Of a stretch of DNA of 64,000 bases, positions 17,560-26,271 are shown in pieces. Position 1 is the stretch's first letter, and each line of letters starts with the position of its first letter. The notes under the pieces were generated by a model. It was given only the letters and a program-made list of their open reading frames with translations, searched no databases and had not been told where the DNA came from. The stretch covers positions 1,178,001 to 1,242,000 of the forward strand of contig CP119311.1 of NCBI GenBank assembly GCA_029202545.1, in the 5' to 3' direction. The stretch is from Candidatus Pseudobacter hemicellulosilyticus. Its GTDB lineage: Bacteria > Bacteroidota > Bacteroidia > Chitinophagales > Chitinophagaceae. The position numbers were made by a program, and so were the translations under genes.

Positions 17560-19806
17560 ATGCAAACCACACCGATTGAATCGGGTCGCCGCGTGCCGGC
17601 CAAAAGCGCTGTGAAGGCAACGAAGACAACACAGGAACTGGTCCCCGAGCAGGAGGCCAACCTCAATGCCCTTATTGAAAACCTGGACGACCTGGTCTGG
17701 AGCATAGACCGCAACATGCAGTACATTGTACTCAACACTGCCCTGCGCAATAAGGTCAAAGAATATATCGGCAGAGACCCGCAGCCGGGCGATAAGATGC
17801 TGGACATACTCGCTATCCTGGATCCCTCCAAGGCCCGCGAGTTTAAAAAATTTTACCAGCTGGCCTTTCGGGGCAAAAGCCAGCGCACCCTGCAGAAATT
17901 CCTGGTGCAGGGCCAGCCCATGTATTTTGATATTTCCATCAACCCCATCCGGGAAGGCAAAAAAACAACAGGGCTTTCCTGTTTTGCAAGGGATGTGACC
18001 ATAAAGCTCACCAATGAATTCCGGCTTAAGGAAAGCGAAGCCCGCTTCCGCTCACTGATTGAGAACAGCACGGATATTATTGTGGTACTGGATACACAGG
18101 GCCGCATCATTTATGGCAGCCCTTCTATTGAGAACCAGTTTGGCCTGCATGCCAGTCACTACATTGGTATGGAAGTATTCCAGTTCTTTTCCGGCGAACA
18201 CCTGGCAGAGGCCAGGGCCAAATTTGAAGAGATCCTGCAAAAACCCAACAGGGCTGTTTTCCTGCAGACCAGAGCCTTGCGCCCCGATGGACAGCCCATC
18301 TGGGTGGAAGGCATAGGCACCAACCTCCTGCACAAAGAAGGCGTCAATGGCATTGTGTGCAATTTCAGGGATGTTACGGAAAGGATACAGGCCGCTGAAA
18401 CCCGGCACCAGCTGGACCGTAAGTTCCGGGCACTGATAGAAAACAATGCAGACCTGATCATGATGGCGGATGGCCAGGGTAAATTCATCTATGGCTCTCC
18501 CTCTGTCCGCAAGCTGCTGGGACTGGCCGGGAAAGAATACCTCAATAAAGGCGTATTCACTTTTATTCACCCGGGCAGCCTGCCGGATGCCGAGATCCTG
18601 CTCAATAACCTGTTCCAGCATCCCGGCAAATCCTTCAATATTGCCCTTACCCTGCTGCATAAAGCAGGTAAGGAGATACAGGTGGAAGGCATTGCCTCCA
18701 ACCTGCTGGAAGTGCCGGGCATCAATGCACTGGTAGCCAACTTCAGGGATGTAACTGATAAGAACAAGGCCGAGAAAAGGATCCGTGAATCAGAAGACCT
18801 GTACAAAAATCTTTTCGATAAAAGCCCCCTGCCCAAATGGGTCTGTGACGCCAAATCCTTCCGCTTCCTGGAAGTCAATGAAGCCGCCGTGCTGCACTAT
18901 GGCTACAGCCGCAAAGAGTTCCTGCAGCTCACAGCTTTTGATATCACCTCCCCGGAAGACCATGAGGCCATGAAGAACCTGCTCACGGCCGGTGGCAGGC
19001 AGGTAAACCAGCGACTGCTGCGCAAGCAGGTGAAAAAGAACAGTGAGCTGATCTATGTGGAAGTGCTGACCCATCTTATCCGTTATAAAGGCCAGGATGC
19101 TTACCTGATCCTTTGCCATGATATCACGGAGAAAGTGCGGCTGCGCCACCAGCTGATGGAAGAAAAGATGTTCCGGCAGAAAGAGATCATGAAGGCGTCG
19201 ATGGATGCCCAGGAAAAAGAAAGAACGGAGATCGGCCGGGAACTGCACGACAATGTTACCCAGATCCTCACCACGGCCAGGCTTTGCCTCAGCTGTGTAA
19301 CAGGGCAGGATGAGCAATCGGCCATGCTGGTCAAACGCAGCAATGAGATCATTGCCAGTGCCATTGAAGAGATCCGCAAGCTGTCCAAATCACTCACCCT
19401 CTCCTACCATAAAGAGATCGGCCTGCAGCTGTCCATCGAAGACCTGGCAGAGAGCATCCGCCTGACCAACCAGTTCCAGCTCCAGCTGGAATTTGAGCTG
19501 CCGGATGAGCAGCGACTGGACGATAAGCTTAAAATGGCTATCTACCGGATTGTGCAGGAACAGCTGAACAATATCATCAAACATGCGCATCCCAAACAGG
19601 TGAACATCTCGCTGAAACAGGCAGAGGACGCGCTCACCCTGCTGGTAACGGACGATGGCCGGGGTTTCAATATGCAGGAAAAAAGGCATGGCATCGGCAT
19701 CATGAATATTGTGAACCGGGCCGAGCTGTTCAATGGCCGGGTAATCATTGACTCTGCGCCGGGACGCGGCTGCCGCATGTCCGTAAATTTTAAACTGGCC
19801 AATTGA
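17560..19806 (+). CDS. PAS-domain sensor histidine kinase of the NarX/DegS type (HisKA_3)
   Basis: The 748-residue soluble protein has no transmembrane helix or signal. Four PAS domains are visible (about 30-150, 158-278, 285-405, 412-530), each ending in a F.RDVT-like or HDIT-like segment. Then comes a HisKA_3 domain with ERTEIGRELHDN around residue 558 (phospho-His), and a HATPase with DDGRGF and GIGIMNI. Such kinases normally act on NarL/FixJ regulators, but none is adjacent. The second and third PAS domains are alike (both contain ..ALIEN..D or ..SLIEN..D, IIYGSPS or FIYGSPS) and look like an internal duplication. It probably senses a cytoplasmic cue such as redox or a ligand. Confidence 0.91.
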   Translation: MQTTPIESGRRVPAKSAVKATKTTQELVPEQEANLNALIENLDDLVWSIDRNMQYIVLNTALRNKVKEYIGRDPQPGDKMLDILAILDPSKAREFKKFYQLAFRGKSQRTLQKFLVQGQPMYFDISINPIREGKKTTGLSCFARDVTIKLTNEFRLKESEARFRSLIENSTDIIVVLDTQGRIIYGSPSIENQFGLHASHYIGMEVFQFFSGEHLAEARAKFEEILQKPNRAVFLQTRALRPDGQPIWVEGIGTNLLHKEGVNGIVCNFRDVTERIQAAETRHQLDRKFRALIENNADLIMMADGQGKFIYGSPSVRKLLGLAGKEYLNKGVFTFIHPGSLPDAEILLNNLFQHPGKSFNIALTLLHKAGKEIQVEGIASNLLEVPGINALVANFRDVTDKNKAEKRIRESEDLYKNLFDKSPLPKWVCDAKSFRFLEVNEAAVLHYGYSRKEFLQLTAFDITSPEDHEAMKNLLTAGGRQVNQRLLRKQVKKNSELIYVEVLTHLIRYKGQDAYLILCHDITEKVRLRHQLMEEKMFRQKEIMKASMDAQEKERTEIGRELHDNVTQILTTARLCLSCVTGQDEQSAMLVKRSNEIIASAIEEIRKLSKSLTLSYHKEIGLQLSIEDLAESIRLTNQFQLQLEFELPDEQRLDDKLKMAIYRIVQEQLNNIIKHAHPKQVNISLKQAEDALTLLVTDDGRGFNMQEKRHGIGIMNIVNRAELFNGRVIIDSAPGRGCRMSVNFKLAN

Positions 19807-19912
19807 AGCGGGTTCCTTAATTTAGCGCCACAATTGACGTGTTATGATTGTCTGCTAATGACCTCCGGGTCGCCCCATTGACCGCTCCGGTCTGTTGAAT
19901 TCCCTTCTTTAT

Positions 19913-19936
19913 CCGCTTTAAGAGAGCGGCGCTTTT
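19913..19936 (+). terminator. Weak terminator-like hairpin
   Basis: CCGCT and AGCGG form a 5-bp stem followed by CGCTTTTT, about 107 bp after the PAS kinase stop and 45 bp before the MATE gene. The stem is short, so confidence is low. Confidence 0.35.
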
Positions 19937-19981
19937 TCGTTTATCCTTAATTGCATTATTGTTTTAATAAGCTGGATTGTT

Positions 19982-21388
19982 ATGTCAACTGAACAACCTA
20001 TCGATACAAGTCGTCAGTCTGCCTTTTCTATTATCAAACAGGCCCTCAAAGGCGAACACCTGGATTTTACCCAGGGCAGTATCCGGCGCTCGGTGCTGCT
20101 GCTGGCCATTCCCATGATCCTGGAAATGATCATGGAAAGCGTATTTGCTATTGTAGACATTTATTTTGTAGGCAGGATTGAAGGACATGGCACCCAGGCC
20201 GTGTCCACCGTGGTGCTGACAGAAGTGGTGCTGACCATCCTGTATTCGGCCGCCATGGCCCTCAGTATGGGCGCCACGGCCGTGGTAGCCCGCCGTGTAG
20301 GCGAGAAGCAGCTGGACGAGGCCGCCCACTCGGCCGCCCAGGCCATCAACCTGGCCCTGCTGGTGACTGTAGTGATCAGCCTGGCCGGCAGCTTCTTTGC
20401 CGCCGATATCCTGCGGCTGATGGGCGGCTCACCCGAAGTGGTGGACATCGGTACGCCCTATACCCGGATCATGTTTGGCGGCAGCATAGTGATCACCCTG
20501 CTCTTCCTGGTCAATGGTATCTTCCGGGGCGCAGGCAATGCCACTATAGCCATGTGGTCCCTCTGGATCGCCAACGGCTGTAATATTATCCTTTGCCCCA
20601 TCCTCATTCATTTTTATGGACTTACCGGCGCTGCCATGGCTACCACTATTGGCCGGGGCATCGGCGTGACCTACCAGCTGTTCCACCTGCTGCGGGGCAA
20701 GGGACTGCTGAAAATCAAGATCCCGCATTTCCGGATCGACTGGCGCATTTTCAAGTCCCTGTTCGACCTGTCCTGGGTAGCCTTCCTGCAGTTCTTTATT
20801 GGTTCGGCCAGCTGGATGTTCCTGGCCCGGCTCATGACCCGCTTCCACGATGATGCCGTGGCAGGCTATGGCGTGGCTATCCGCCTGCTGATGTTCTTCA
20901 TGCTGCCGGCCTGGGGCCTCAGCAATGCCGCCGCCACCCTGGTAGGCCAGAACCTGGGCGCTGGCGAACCGCTGCGGGCCGAAAGATCCGTATGGAAAAC
21001 AGCCCAGTTCAGCGCCCTGTATATGGGTACGGTCACCCTGCTCTGCCAGCTGGGCGCCGAACGGCTCATTTCCCTGCTGAACACAGATCCGGCCGTGATC
21101 AGCATAGCCACCCAGGGCCTGCGCATTATGAGTATGGGCTTTATATTCTACGGGATCGGGATGGTGGTGACCAACGCTTTTAACGGCGCCGGTGATACCC
21201 GCACCCCCACCATCATCAACCTGGTAGGGTTCTGGGCCTTCCAGATCCCCTTTGCCTGGCTGCTGGCCACCAACACCAACCTGGAGCATACCGGGATCTT
21301 CCTGGCTGTGGTGATTGCGGAAACACTGATCAGTATTGCAGGGGTCATCCTCTTCCGCCGGGGCAAATGGAAACTGGTCAGGGTATAA
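19982..21388 (+). CDS. MATE family efflux transporter
   Basis: The product has 468 residues with about 12 transmembrane helices, matching the family size. Typical MATE segments include ILEMIMESVFAIVDIYFVGRI in the first helices, the Ala-rich second helix and the FRGAGNA/FNGAGDTRTP motifs in equivalent positions of the two halves. MATE pumps export cationic drugs or metabolites with Na+ or H+ exchange. A soluble N-terminal extension of about 33 residues precedes the first helix. It is followed 50 bp later by an AI-2E family gene in the same direction; they may share a transcript. Confidence 0.93.
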   Translation: MSTEQPIDTSRQSAFSIIKQALKGEHLDFTQGSIRRSVLLLAIPMILEMIMESVFAIVDIYFVGRIEGHGTQAVSTVVLTEVVLTILYSAAMALSMGATAVVARRVGEKQLDEAAHSAAQAINLALLVTVVISLAGSFFAADILRLMGGSPEVVDIGTPYTRIMFGGSIVITLLFLVNGIFRGAGNATIAMWSLWIANGCNIILCPILIHFYGLTGAAMATTIGRGIGVTYQLFHLLRGKGLLKIKIPHFRIDWRIFKSLFDLSWVAFLQFFIGSASWMFLARLMTRFHDDAVAGYGVAIRLLMFFMLPAWGLSNAAATLVGQNLGAGEPLRAERSVWKTAQFSALYMGTVTLLCQLGAERLISLLNTDPAVISIATQGLRIMSMGFIFYGIGMVVTNAFNGAGDTRTPTIINLVGFWAFQIPFAWLLATNTNLEHTGIFLAVVIAETLISIAGVILFRRGKWKLVRV

Positions 21389-21438
21389 GCTTTGTATAAC
21401 ATTGCGATTATTCCTACTTTTAATTCGCAATCACCTTT

Positions 21439-22512
21439 ATGAAGTATTACCTACCGAATAACATTATCAGGCAGTTACTGATCCTGAGCACCATTCTTAT
21501 ACTGGGCGTGGTGCTGTTTGAACAGCTGAAAGCTTTTATCCCGGCCTTCCTGGGCGCTTATACCCTGTATGTACTGCTGCGTAAATGGATGTTCCTGCTC
21601 ACCGGTAAGTACCGCTGGAAAAGGTCCCTGGCGGCGGCTGTCCTGATGCTGCTCTCTTTCCTGGTGATCCTGTTACCCATCATGCTGCTGGTGAATATGA
21701 TGACCTCCAAAGTGGCCTGGGCTATCCAGCATTCCTCAGAGATGCTCAACAGCATTGAGACCTATATCAGCCAGTATGAGAAAAGATATGGTATTGACCT
21801 GATCACGGATGAAAATATCCAGAAGATCACCGCAATGGGAGCGCAGATCCTGCCGCAGATCCTGGGAGCTACCTTCAATACCCTCCTTACCATTGTTATG
21901 CTGTACTTCATTTTGTACTTCATGCTGGTGGACGGTCGTAAAATGGAATCCCGTTTTTATGAGTGGGTCCCCTTCAAGGATGAAAATGTGCTGCTGATCC
22001 GGAAAGACCTGAACGGCATGGTGTTCTCCAATGCCATCGGTATTCCCCTGATTGCCCTGATGCAGGGCCTGGTGGCCCTGATAGGGTTCATCTTCCTGGG
22101 TGTGTCTGAGCCCGGCTTCTGGTTTGTGGTGGTCTGCATTGCGGCCATGCTGCCGGTAGTAGGCGCTGCGCTGGCCTATGTGCCGCTGGCCCTGATCTTT
22201 TTTGCAGAAGGTTCCACCGGCCGGGGCGTCATCATGCTGATCTATGGTTTCGGTATCATTGGCACCGTGGATAATATCTTCCGCTTCTGGTTGCAGAAAA
22301 AACTGGGCGATGTACATCCCCTGATCACGGCCCTCGGTGTTATTATCGGTATCCCCATCTTCGGCTTCATCGGGCTGGTATTTGGTCCTATCCTGATCTC
22401 CCTGTTCCTTTTAATGATCAAGATCTATATTAATGAGTTCAATGTTTACCGGAAAAGCGGCGCCCCACCTGTAACTCCTGGAAATCAGACCGATAACACC
22501 AATACGGAATAA
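21439..22512 (+). CDS. AI-2E family transporter (PerM/YdiK-like)
   Basis: This 357-residue membrane protein has about eight helices and the family pattern: early paired helices, a soluble middle section (about 95-140, ISQYEKRYGIDL) and the conserved C-terminal block with VVGAALAYVPLAL, ADH-like loops and GIPIFGFIGLVFGPI. AI-2E/PerM proteins are proposed exporters of small signals or ions; the substrate is not predictable. The last 25 residues are polar and disordered. It follows the MATE gene closely. Confidence 0.9.
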   Translation: MKYYLPNNIIRQLLILSTILILGVVLFEQLKAFIPAFLGAYTLYVLLRKWMFLLTGKYRWKRSLAAAVLMLLSFLVILLPIMLLVNMMTSKVAWAIQHSSEMLNSIETYISQYEKRYGIDLITDENIQKITAMGAQILPQILGATFNTLLTIVMLYFILYFMLVDGRKMESRFYEWVPFKDENVLLIRKDLNGMVFSNAIGIPLIALMQGLVALIGFIFLGVSEPGFWFVVVCIAAMLPVVGAALAYVPLALIFFAEGSTGRGVIMLIYGFGIIGTVDNIFRFWLQKKLGDVHPLITALGVIIGIPIFGFIGLVFGPILISLFLLMIKIYINEFNVYRKSGAPPVTPGNQTDNTNTE

Positions 22513-22641
22513 TCCCGGTAAAAATCCGCCGCGGTTACAATAAAAAAAACAGGCATCTACGCCGGTCCATAGGCAGTTTTGCGATACTAAACCCGTACTA
22601 TTTCCCGTTACTCCTACCGGATACTACGCGTTCTTGAACCT

Positions 22642-23421
22642 ATGAAACCATACACTATGTATCGCCCTTTAAAATCCGTATCGTTCAGCCTCCTATGCCT
22701 TTTTGTGGCCTCGCCCGTTTTGATATCCGGCACCTATACACTTTTGGAAGAACGGGATCCCGTTATAGTATTGCACCAGCCCGCTGATGTGGTGGTTAAC
22801 AAATCCAGCCTGACCCTGCTGATGGAGGAAGGCACCGCTTTGTACGATAGTATGCAGCTGTACCGCTATGGGCTTACCCGGAAGGCCTTTGCCTATGCCT
22901 GGAAGGGATACAATTACCTGTATGATAAAAAGAGCCTGCTCAACAGCAATATCCTTTCTATCTGTGATTTCAGCCAGTCTTCCCGCAGGAAGCGTCTGTA
23001 CGTGCTGGACATGGAGCAGAAAAAACTCCTGCTGAACACCTATGTGGCCCATGGCCGCAGGTCCGGCGGAGAATATGCGCAGTCTTTCAGCAACAACCCT
23101 GAATCACACAAAAGCAGTCTCGGCTTTTATGTTACCCAGCGTACCTATCATGGTGGTCACGGGCTGGCCCTGAAGATCCGGGGACTGGAAAACGGTTTTA
23201 ACGATAAGGCCGATGCCCGCAATATTGTGGTGCATGGCTCTCAATATGTAGGAAAACAATTCCTGAACAGCAACAAATTCAATGGCAGGAGCTTTGGCTG
23301 CCCGGCAGTACCTGCCAAAGAGGCGCCGCGACTGATCCAGACCATCAAGAATGGTTCCTGCCTGTTCATCTACCATCCCAACAATTCATACCTCAGCAAG
23401 TCCAAAATATTGAACGATTAG
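22642..23421 (+). CDS. Murein L,D-transpeptidase catalytic domain family protein
   Basis: This exported 259-residue protein has an N-terminal hydrophobic segment (about 10-30); MYRPLK at codon 6 is a possible alternative start. The catalytic region matches the L,D-transpeptidase-like family PF13645: KKLLLNTYVAHGR, SHKSSLGFYVT, the conserved histidine in NIVVHGSQY, and SFGCPAVP with the nucleophilic cysteine. Such proteins are thought to cross-link or modify peptidoglycan in the periplasm. A very strong terminator follows. It is monocistronic. Confidence 0.9.
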   Translation: MKPYTMYRPLKSVSFSLLCLFVASPVLISGTYTLLEERDPVIVLHQPADVVVNKSSLTLLMEEGTALYDSMQLYRYGLTRKAFAYAWKGYNYLYDKKSLLNSNILSICDFSQSSRRKRLYVLDMEQKKLLLNTYVAHGRRSGGEYAQSFSNNPESHKSSLGFYVTQRTYHGGHGLALKIRGLENGFNDKADARNIVVHGSQYVGKQFLNSNKFNGRSFGCPAVPAKEAPRLIQTIKNGSCLFIYHPNNSYLSKSKILND

Positions 23422-23459
23422 GATAGGACATACAATTTCAGATGGTTTTGAAGGCCAAC

Positions 23460-23498
23460 AAAGCTCAATATAGGATTCGTACCCTATGATTGGGCTTT
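23460..23498 (+). terminator. Strong Rho-independent terminator
   Basis: AAAGCtCAAT plus ATAGG pair with CCTAT plus ATTGgGCTTT in a long, slightly bulged stem, followed by GGTTTTTTT. It ends the L,D-transpeptidase-like gene just before the convergent membrane protein gene. Confidence 0.85.
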
Positions 23499-23518
23499 GG
23501 TTTTTTTGGGGAGATAAA

Positions 23519-24199
23519 TCAGATAACCCAGGCTATCAGCTGGCAGACCATGCCGGCAATCAGGCCGGAATATACTTCCCGCCGGGTATGATCACTCACA
23601 ATAAAGCGGGCGGTACAAACCAGGCCGGTGATAAGGATAGCGGCCGAAAGGAAGAGAGCGGTATTGTCTTCAGCCGTCTGTACGCGGATCAGGAAGTACA
23701 TCATCAGTCCACCCACGCCGGTTCCATGCATGCTGATCTTGTTCCTGATATTGAAGAGCCAGGCAGCGCAGACACCCAGGAAGGAGCCGAGCAGGAAATT
23801 GACGAAAGATCCGGGAATATCCTGCAGGTTACGGAACACGTACCAGATCCAGAAGTAGAAGATAATGGCGGCGGCATAGGGAATGATCCGCTCCCGCTGT
23901 GTGCGCAGGAAAATGGATTGAATAAACCCCAGCCCTTTCATCAGCAGCACGGAGAACATAGGCAGAAAACCGGTGCTGAAGAAAACAGCCATCAGGAGCA
24001 TTATTTTCCTTTTCTGGGGCACCGCGGCAAATGCATAGGGATGTACCCAGGCCAGGAAAGCATATACATAAACAGGGATGAACAGGGGATGAAAGATAAA
24101 GGAAACAACATGCGCCCCGGCACGGACAGCTGCCGGCCAGTGCGGCCTGTATGATGGAGTGGCCGGGGACAGGCCCCTGCCGGAATAAATATTTTCCAT
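23519..24199 (-). CDS. Polytopic membrane protein, PAP2-like C-terminus
   Basis: The 226-residue product has five or six transmembrane helices. The C-terminal ARFIVSDHTRREVYSGLIAG resembles the last PAP2 phosphatase motif (S...SDHT..EV..G...G), with a histidine in the catalytic position; the earlier KXXXXXXRP motif is not obvious, so enzyme activity is uncertain. Its ATG overlaps the rpoN stop codon by one base (TAATG), which indicates co-translation with sigma-54. This arrangement is also frequent in relatives from memory, but no function is established. Confidence 0.65.
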   Translation of the reverse strand: MENIYSGRGLSPATPSYRPHWPAAVRAGAHVVSFIFHPLFIPVYVYAFLAWVHPYAFAAVPQKRKIMLLMAVFFSTGFLPMFSVLLMKGLGFIQSIFLRTQRERIIPYAAAIIFYFWIWYVFRNLQDIPGSFVNFLLGSFLGVCAAWLFNIRNKISMHGTGVGGLMMYFLIRVQTAEDNTALFLSAAILITGLVCTARFIVSDHTRREVYSGLIAGMVCQLIAWVI

Positions 24200-25686
24200 T
24201 ACAATTCTTTGCGCAGCCTTGCCACGGGGATATTGAGCTGTTCCCGGTACTTGGCCACCGTTCTGCGTGCAATATTATAGCCTTTTTCCTGGAGCAGCTC
24301 CGTTAATTTTTCATCGCTTAGGGGCTTTTTCTTGCTCTCCCCTTCAATAAGATCACTGAGGATCTTTTTCACTTCCCTGGTGGATACTTCCTCGCCGCTG
24401 TCCGTACTGAGGGATTCACTGAAGAAGAATTTGAGGCGATAGGTACCAAATTCCGTCTGCACAAATTTACTGTTGGCCACCCGGCTTACCGTGGAGATAT
24501 CCAGGGCCGTCCGTTCGGCAATATCTTTCAGGATCATGGGTTTCAGGGAGGTTTCATCACCCGTAAGGAAAAAAGTACGCTGGTACTCCATGATGGTGCC
24601 CATTACACTGGTGAGGGTATGCTGGCGCTGCTTGATGGCGTCAATGAACCATTTGGCGGCGTCTATCTTCTGCTTGATGAAGAGAACGGCCTCTTTCTGG
24701 CGTTTATCCTTTTTGCTGCCCCTGTCATAATCCCGCAGCATATCCCTGTAGCCTTCACTGATCCGCAGATCGGGGGCATTTTTGGAATTGAGCGTCAGCT
24801 CCAGCTTGCCGCCGTTGTTATACACAAAGAAGTCGGGGACCACATAACTCTCCGCCTTGTTGATATCGCCATGGTTACCGCCCGGTTTAGGGGTGAGGCG
24901 GATGATCTGGCCAATGACATCCCTTAGGCCTTCATCGCTGAGGTTGAGGCCCCGCTGGATCTTATCGTAGTGTTTCTTGGTGAATTCGTCAAAATAGCTG
25001 GTCAGCACTTCAATGGCCTTCAGCACTTCCTTGCCGGCAACCTGCTGTCGGCGCAGCTGTAACAGGAGGCATTCCTGCAGGTCGCGGGCGGCCACACCCG
25101 CCGGGTCAAAGGACTGGATCAGGCGCACCACTTCATCTATTTCCTTTTCGTTGCTGTCTATGTTCTGGCGGAAGGCCAGGTCGTCCACAATAGCCGCTGC
25201 ATCCCGGCGCAGGTAACCATCATCGTCAATACTGCCTACGATCTGCTCGGCAATACGCCGCTGGCGGTCGTCCAGGATCAGCATACCCAACTGTTCCAGC
25301 AGGTGCTCATGGAAGGAGGTCTCTACCCGGTAAGGGATGGTCTTGTTATCATCACTCTCGGGATAGTTATCGTCCCGCAGTTTATAATCGGCTATCTCCC
25401 CGTCGTCATCCGCTACGTATTCACTGATATCGATATTTTCATAATCCTCTTCACTGCCATCCTTTTCATATTCATCCTCCGAACTTTCGAACTCATCCTT
25501 CAGCTCCGTATCGTAGGTGTCATCATGTTCATCCTCGGAGAGTTCCAGGGCCGGATTCTCTTCCAGCTCCTCCTTGATCCGTTCTTCCAGTATGGCAGTA
25601 GGCACCTGCAGCAGTTTCATGAGCTGAATCTGCTGGGGCGACAATTTCTGCAACAATTTCTGTTGTAAACTCTGACTTAATGCCAT
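24199..25686 (-). CDS. rpoN: RNA polymerase sigma-54 factor RpoN
   Basis: The 495-residue protein has the complete sigma-54 layout. Region I carries QKLSPQQIQLMKLLQVP and IKEELEENPALE, for activator response. A long acidic region II follows (about 50-110, many D/E). Then come the core-binding domain (AIVGSIDDDGYLRRD-like segment, FDPAGVAARDLQECLLLQL) and the C-terminal DNA-binding part with the RpoN box ARRTVAKYRE near residue 477. It recognises -24/-12 promoters with enhancer-binding activators. It is translationally coupled to the downstream membrane protein. Confidence 0.96.
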   Translation of the reverse strand: MALSQSLQQKLLQKLSPQQIQLMKLLQVPTAILEERIKEELEENPALELSEDEHDDTYDTELKDEFESSEDEYEKDGSEEDYENIDISEYVADDDGEIADYKLRDDNYPESDDNKTIPYRVETSFHEHLLEQLGMLILDDRQRRIAEQIVGSIDDDGYLRRDAAAIVDDLAFRQNIDSNEKEIDEVVRLIQSFDPAGVAARDLQECLLLQLRRQQVAGKEVLKAIEVLTSYFDEFTKKHYDKIQRGLNLSDEGLRDVIGQIIRLTPKPGGNHGDINKAESYVVPDFFVYNNGGKLELTLNSKNAPDLRISEGYRDMLRDYDRGSKKDKRQKEAVLFIKQKIDAAKWFIDAIKQRQHTLTSVMGTIMEYQRTFFLTGDETSLKPMILKDIAERTALDISTVSRVANSKFVQTEFGTYRLKFFFSESLSTDSGEEVSTREVKKILSDLIEGESKKKPLSDEKLTELLQEKGYNIARRTVAKYREQLNIPVARLRKEL

Positions 25687-25792
25687 TGCTTGTTAAAACG
25701 GTTTTTTTACCCGGAATCGACCCAAAATTTTTTTAAAAATCCGCGGGAACCACAAAAATCAGGCCGTAAATTTACACACAAATGTAATTCAG

Positions 25793-26242
25793 GTGCCACA
25801 ACGATTCCATAAAATTATTGTTGCCCTCCTCTTCCTTCCCGGGGTAATGACTGCCAGCGCTCAGCAGCCGGCCGGAAAATACCCGTATCCAATCAGTGCA
25901 AATATAGGCCGATTGGGGATTTCAGCCAACTTGAGGGATACCGTACCCCTCCTGCTGCAGGGGCGGGGAAGCTTTTTGGTTCGCCCAAAAAATAATATTC
26001 CGGCCAACCGCCCTTTAAGCGTTAACACTTACCTAAAATGGGAAAAAGCAGGTGAAAGCACCCTGGGCTTCGCTGCACAGATGAGGTATTCCATCAACAG
26101 CATTACGGGGGATCATTCCACAAAAAATTTCGGGTTCTTCTGCCGCCAGGAACTGGAATGGGAGAAAAGAACAAGGGTGCCACTCCGTGTCCGGTTAGGC
26201 ACCCTTGACTATTGTAATAAGCTGGAAGGAAAGGAACGCTGA
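25793..26242 (+). CDS. Exported hypothetical protein, possibly a shortened beta-barrel
   Basis: From a GTG start the 149-residue product has a signal peptide (about 1-23, ending ASAQ). The rest (KYPYPISANIGRLG..., NTYLKWEKAGESTLGFAAQMRYS, RQELEWEKRTRVPLRVRLGTLDYC) has the alternating pattern of beta-barrel strands but is far too short for an outer-membrane barrel. It ends next to a perfect 10-bp inverted repeat. It may be the 5' remnant of a longer gene. It is divergent from rpoN and convergent with the aminotransferase. Confidence 0.5.
   Translation: MPQRFHKIIVALLFLPGVMTASAQQPAGKYPYPISANIGRLGISANLRDTVPLLLQGRGSFLVRPKNNIPANRPLSVNTYLKWEKAGESTLGFAAQMRYSINSITGDHSTKNFGFFCRQELEWEKRTRVPLRVRLGTLDYCNKLEGKER
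26172..26207. repeat. Perfect 10-bp inverted repeat inside the 3' end of the hypothetical gene
   Basis: CAAGGGTGCC (26172-26181) and GGCACCCTTG (26198-26207) are exact inverted copies with 16 bp between them. There is no T-run after it on either strand, so it is not a standard terminator. Confidence 0.5.
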
Positions 26243-26271
26243 AGGCCCCTGGTCCGTCCCAACAAAAATGC

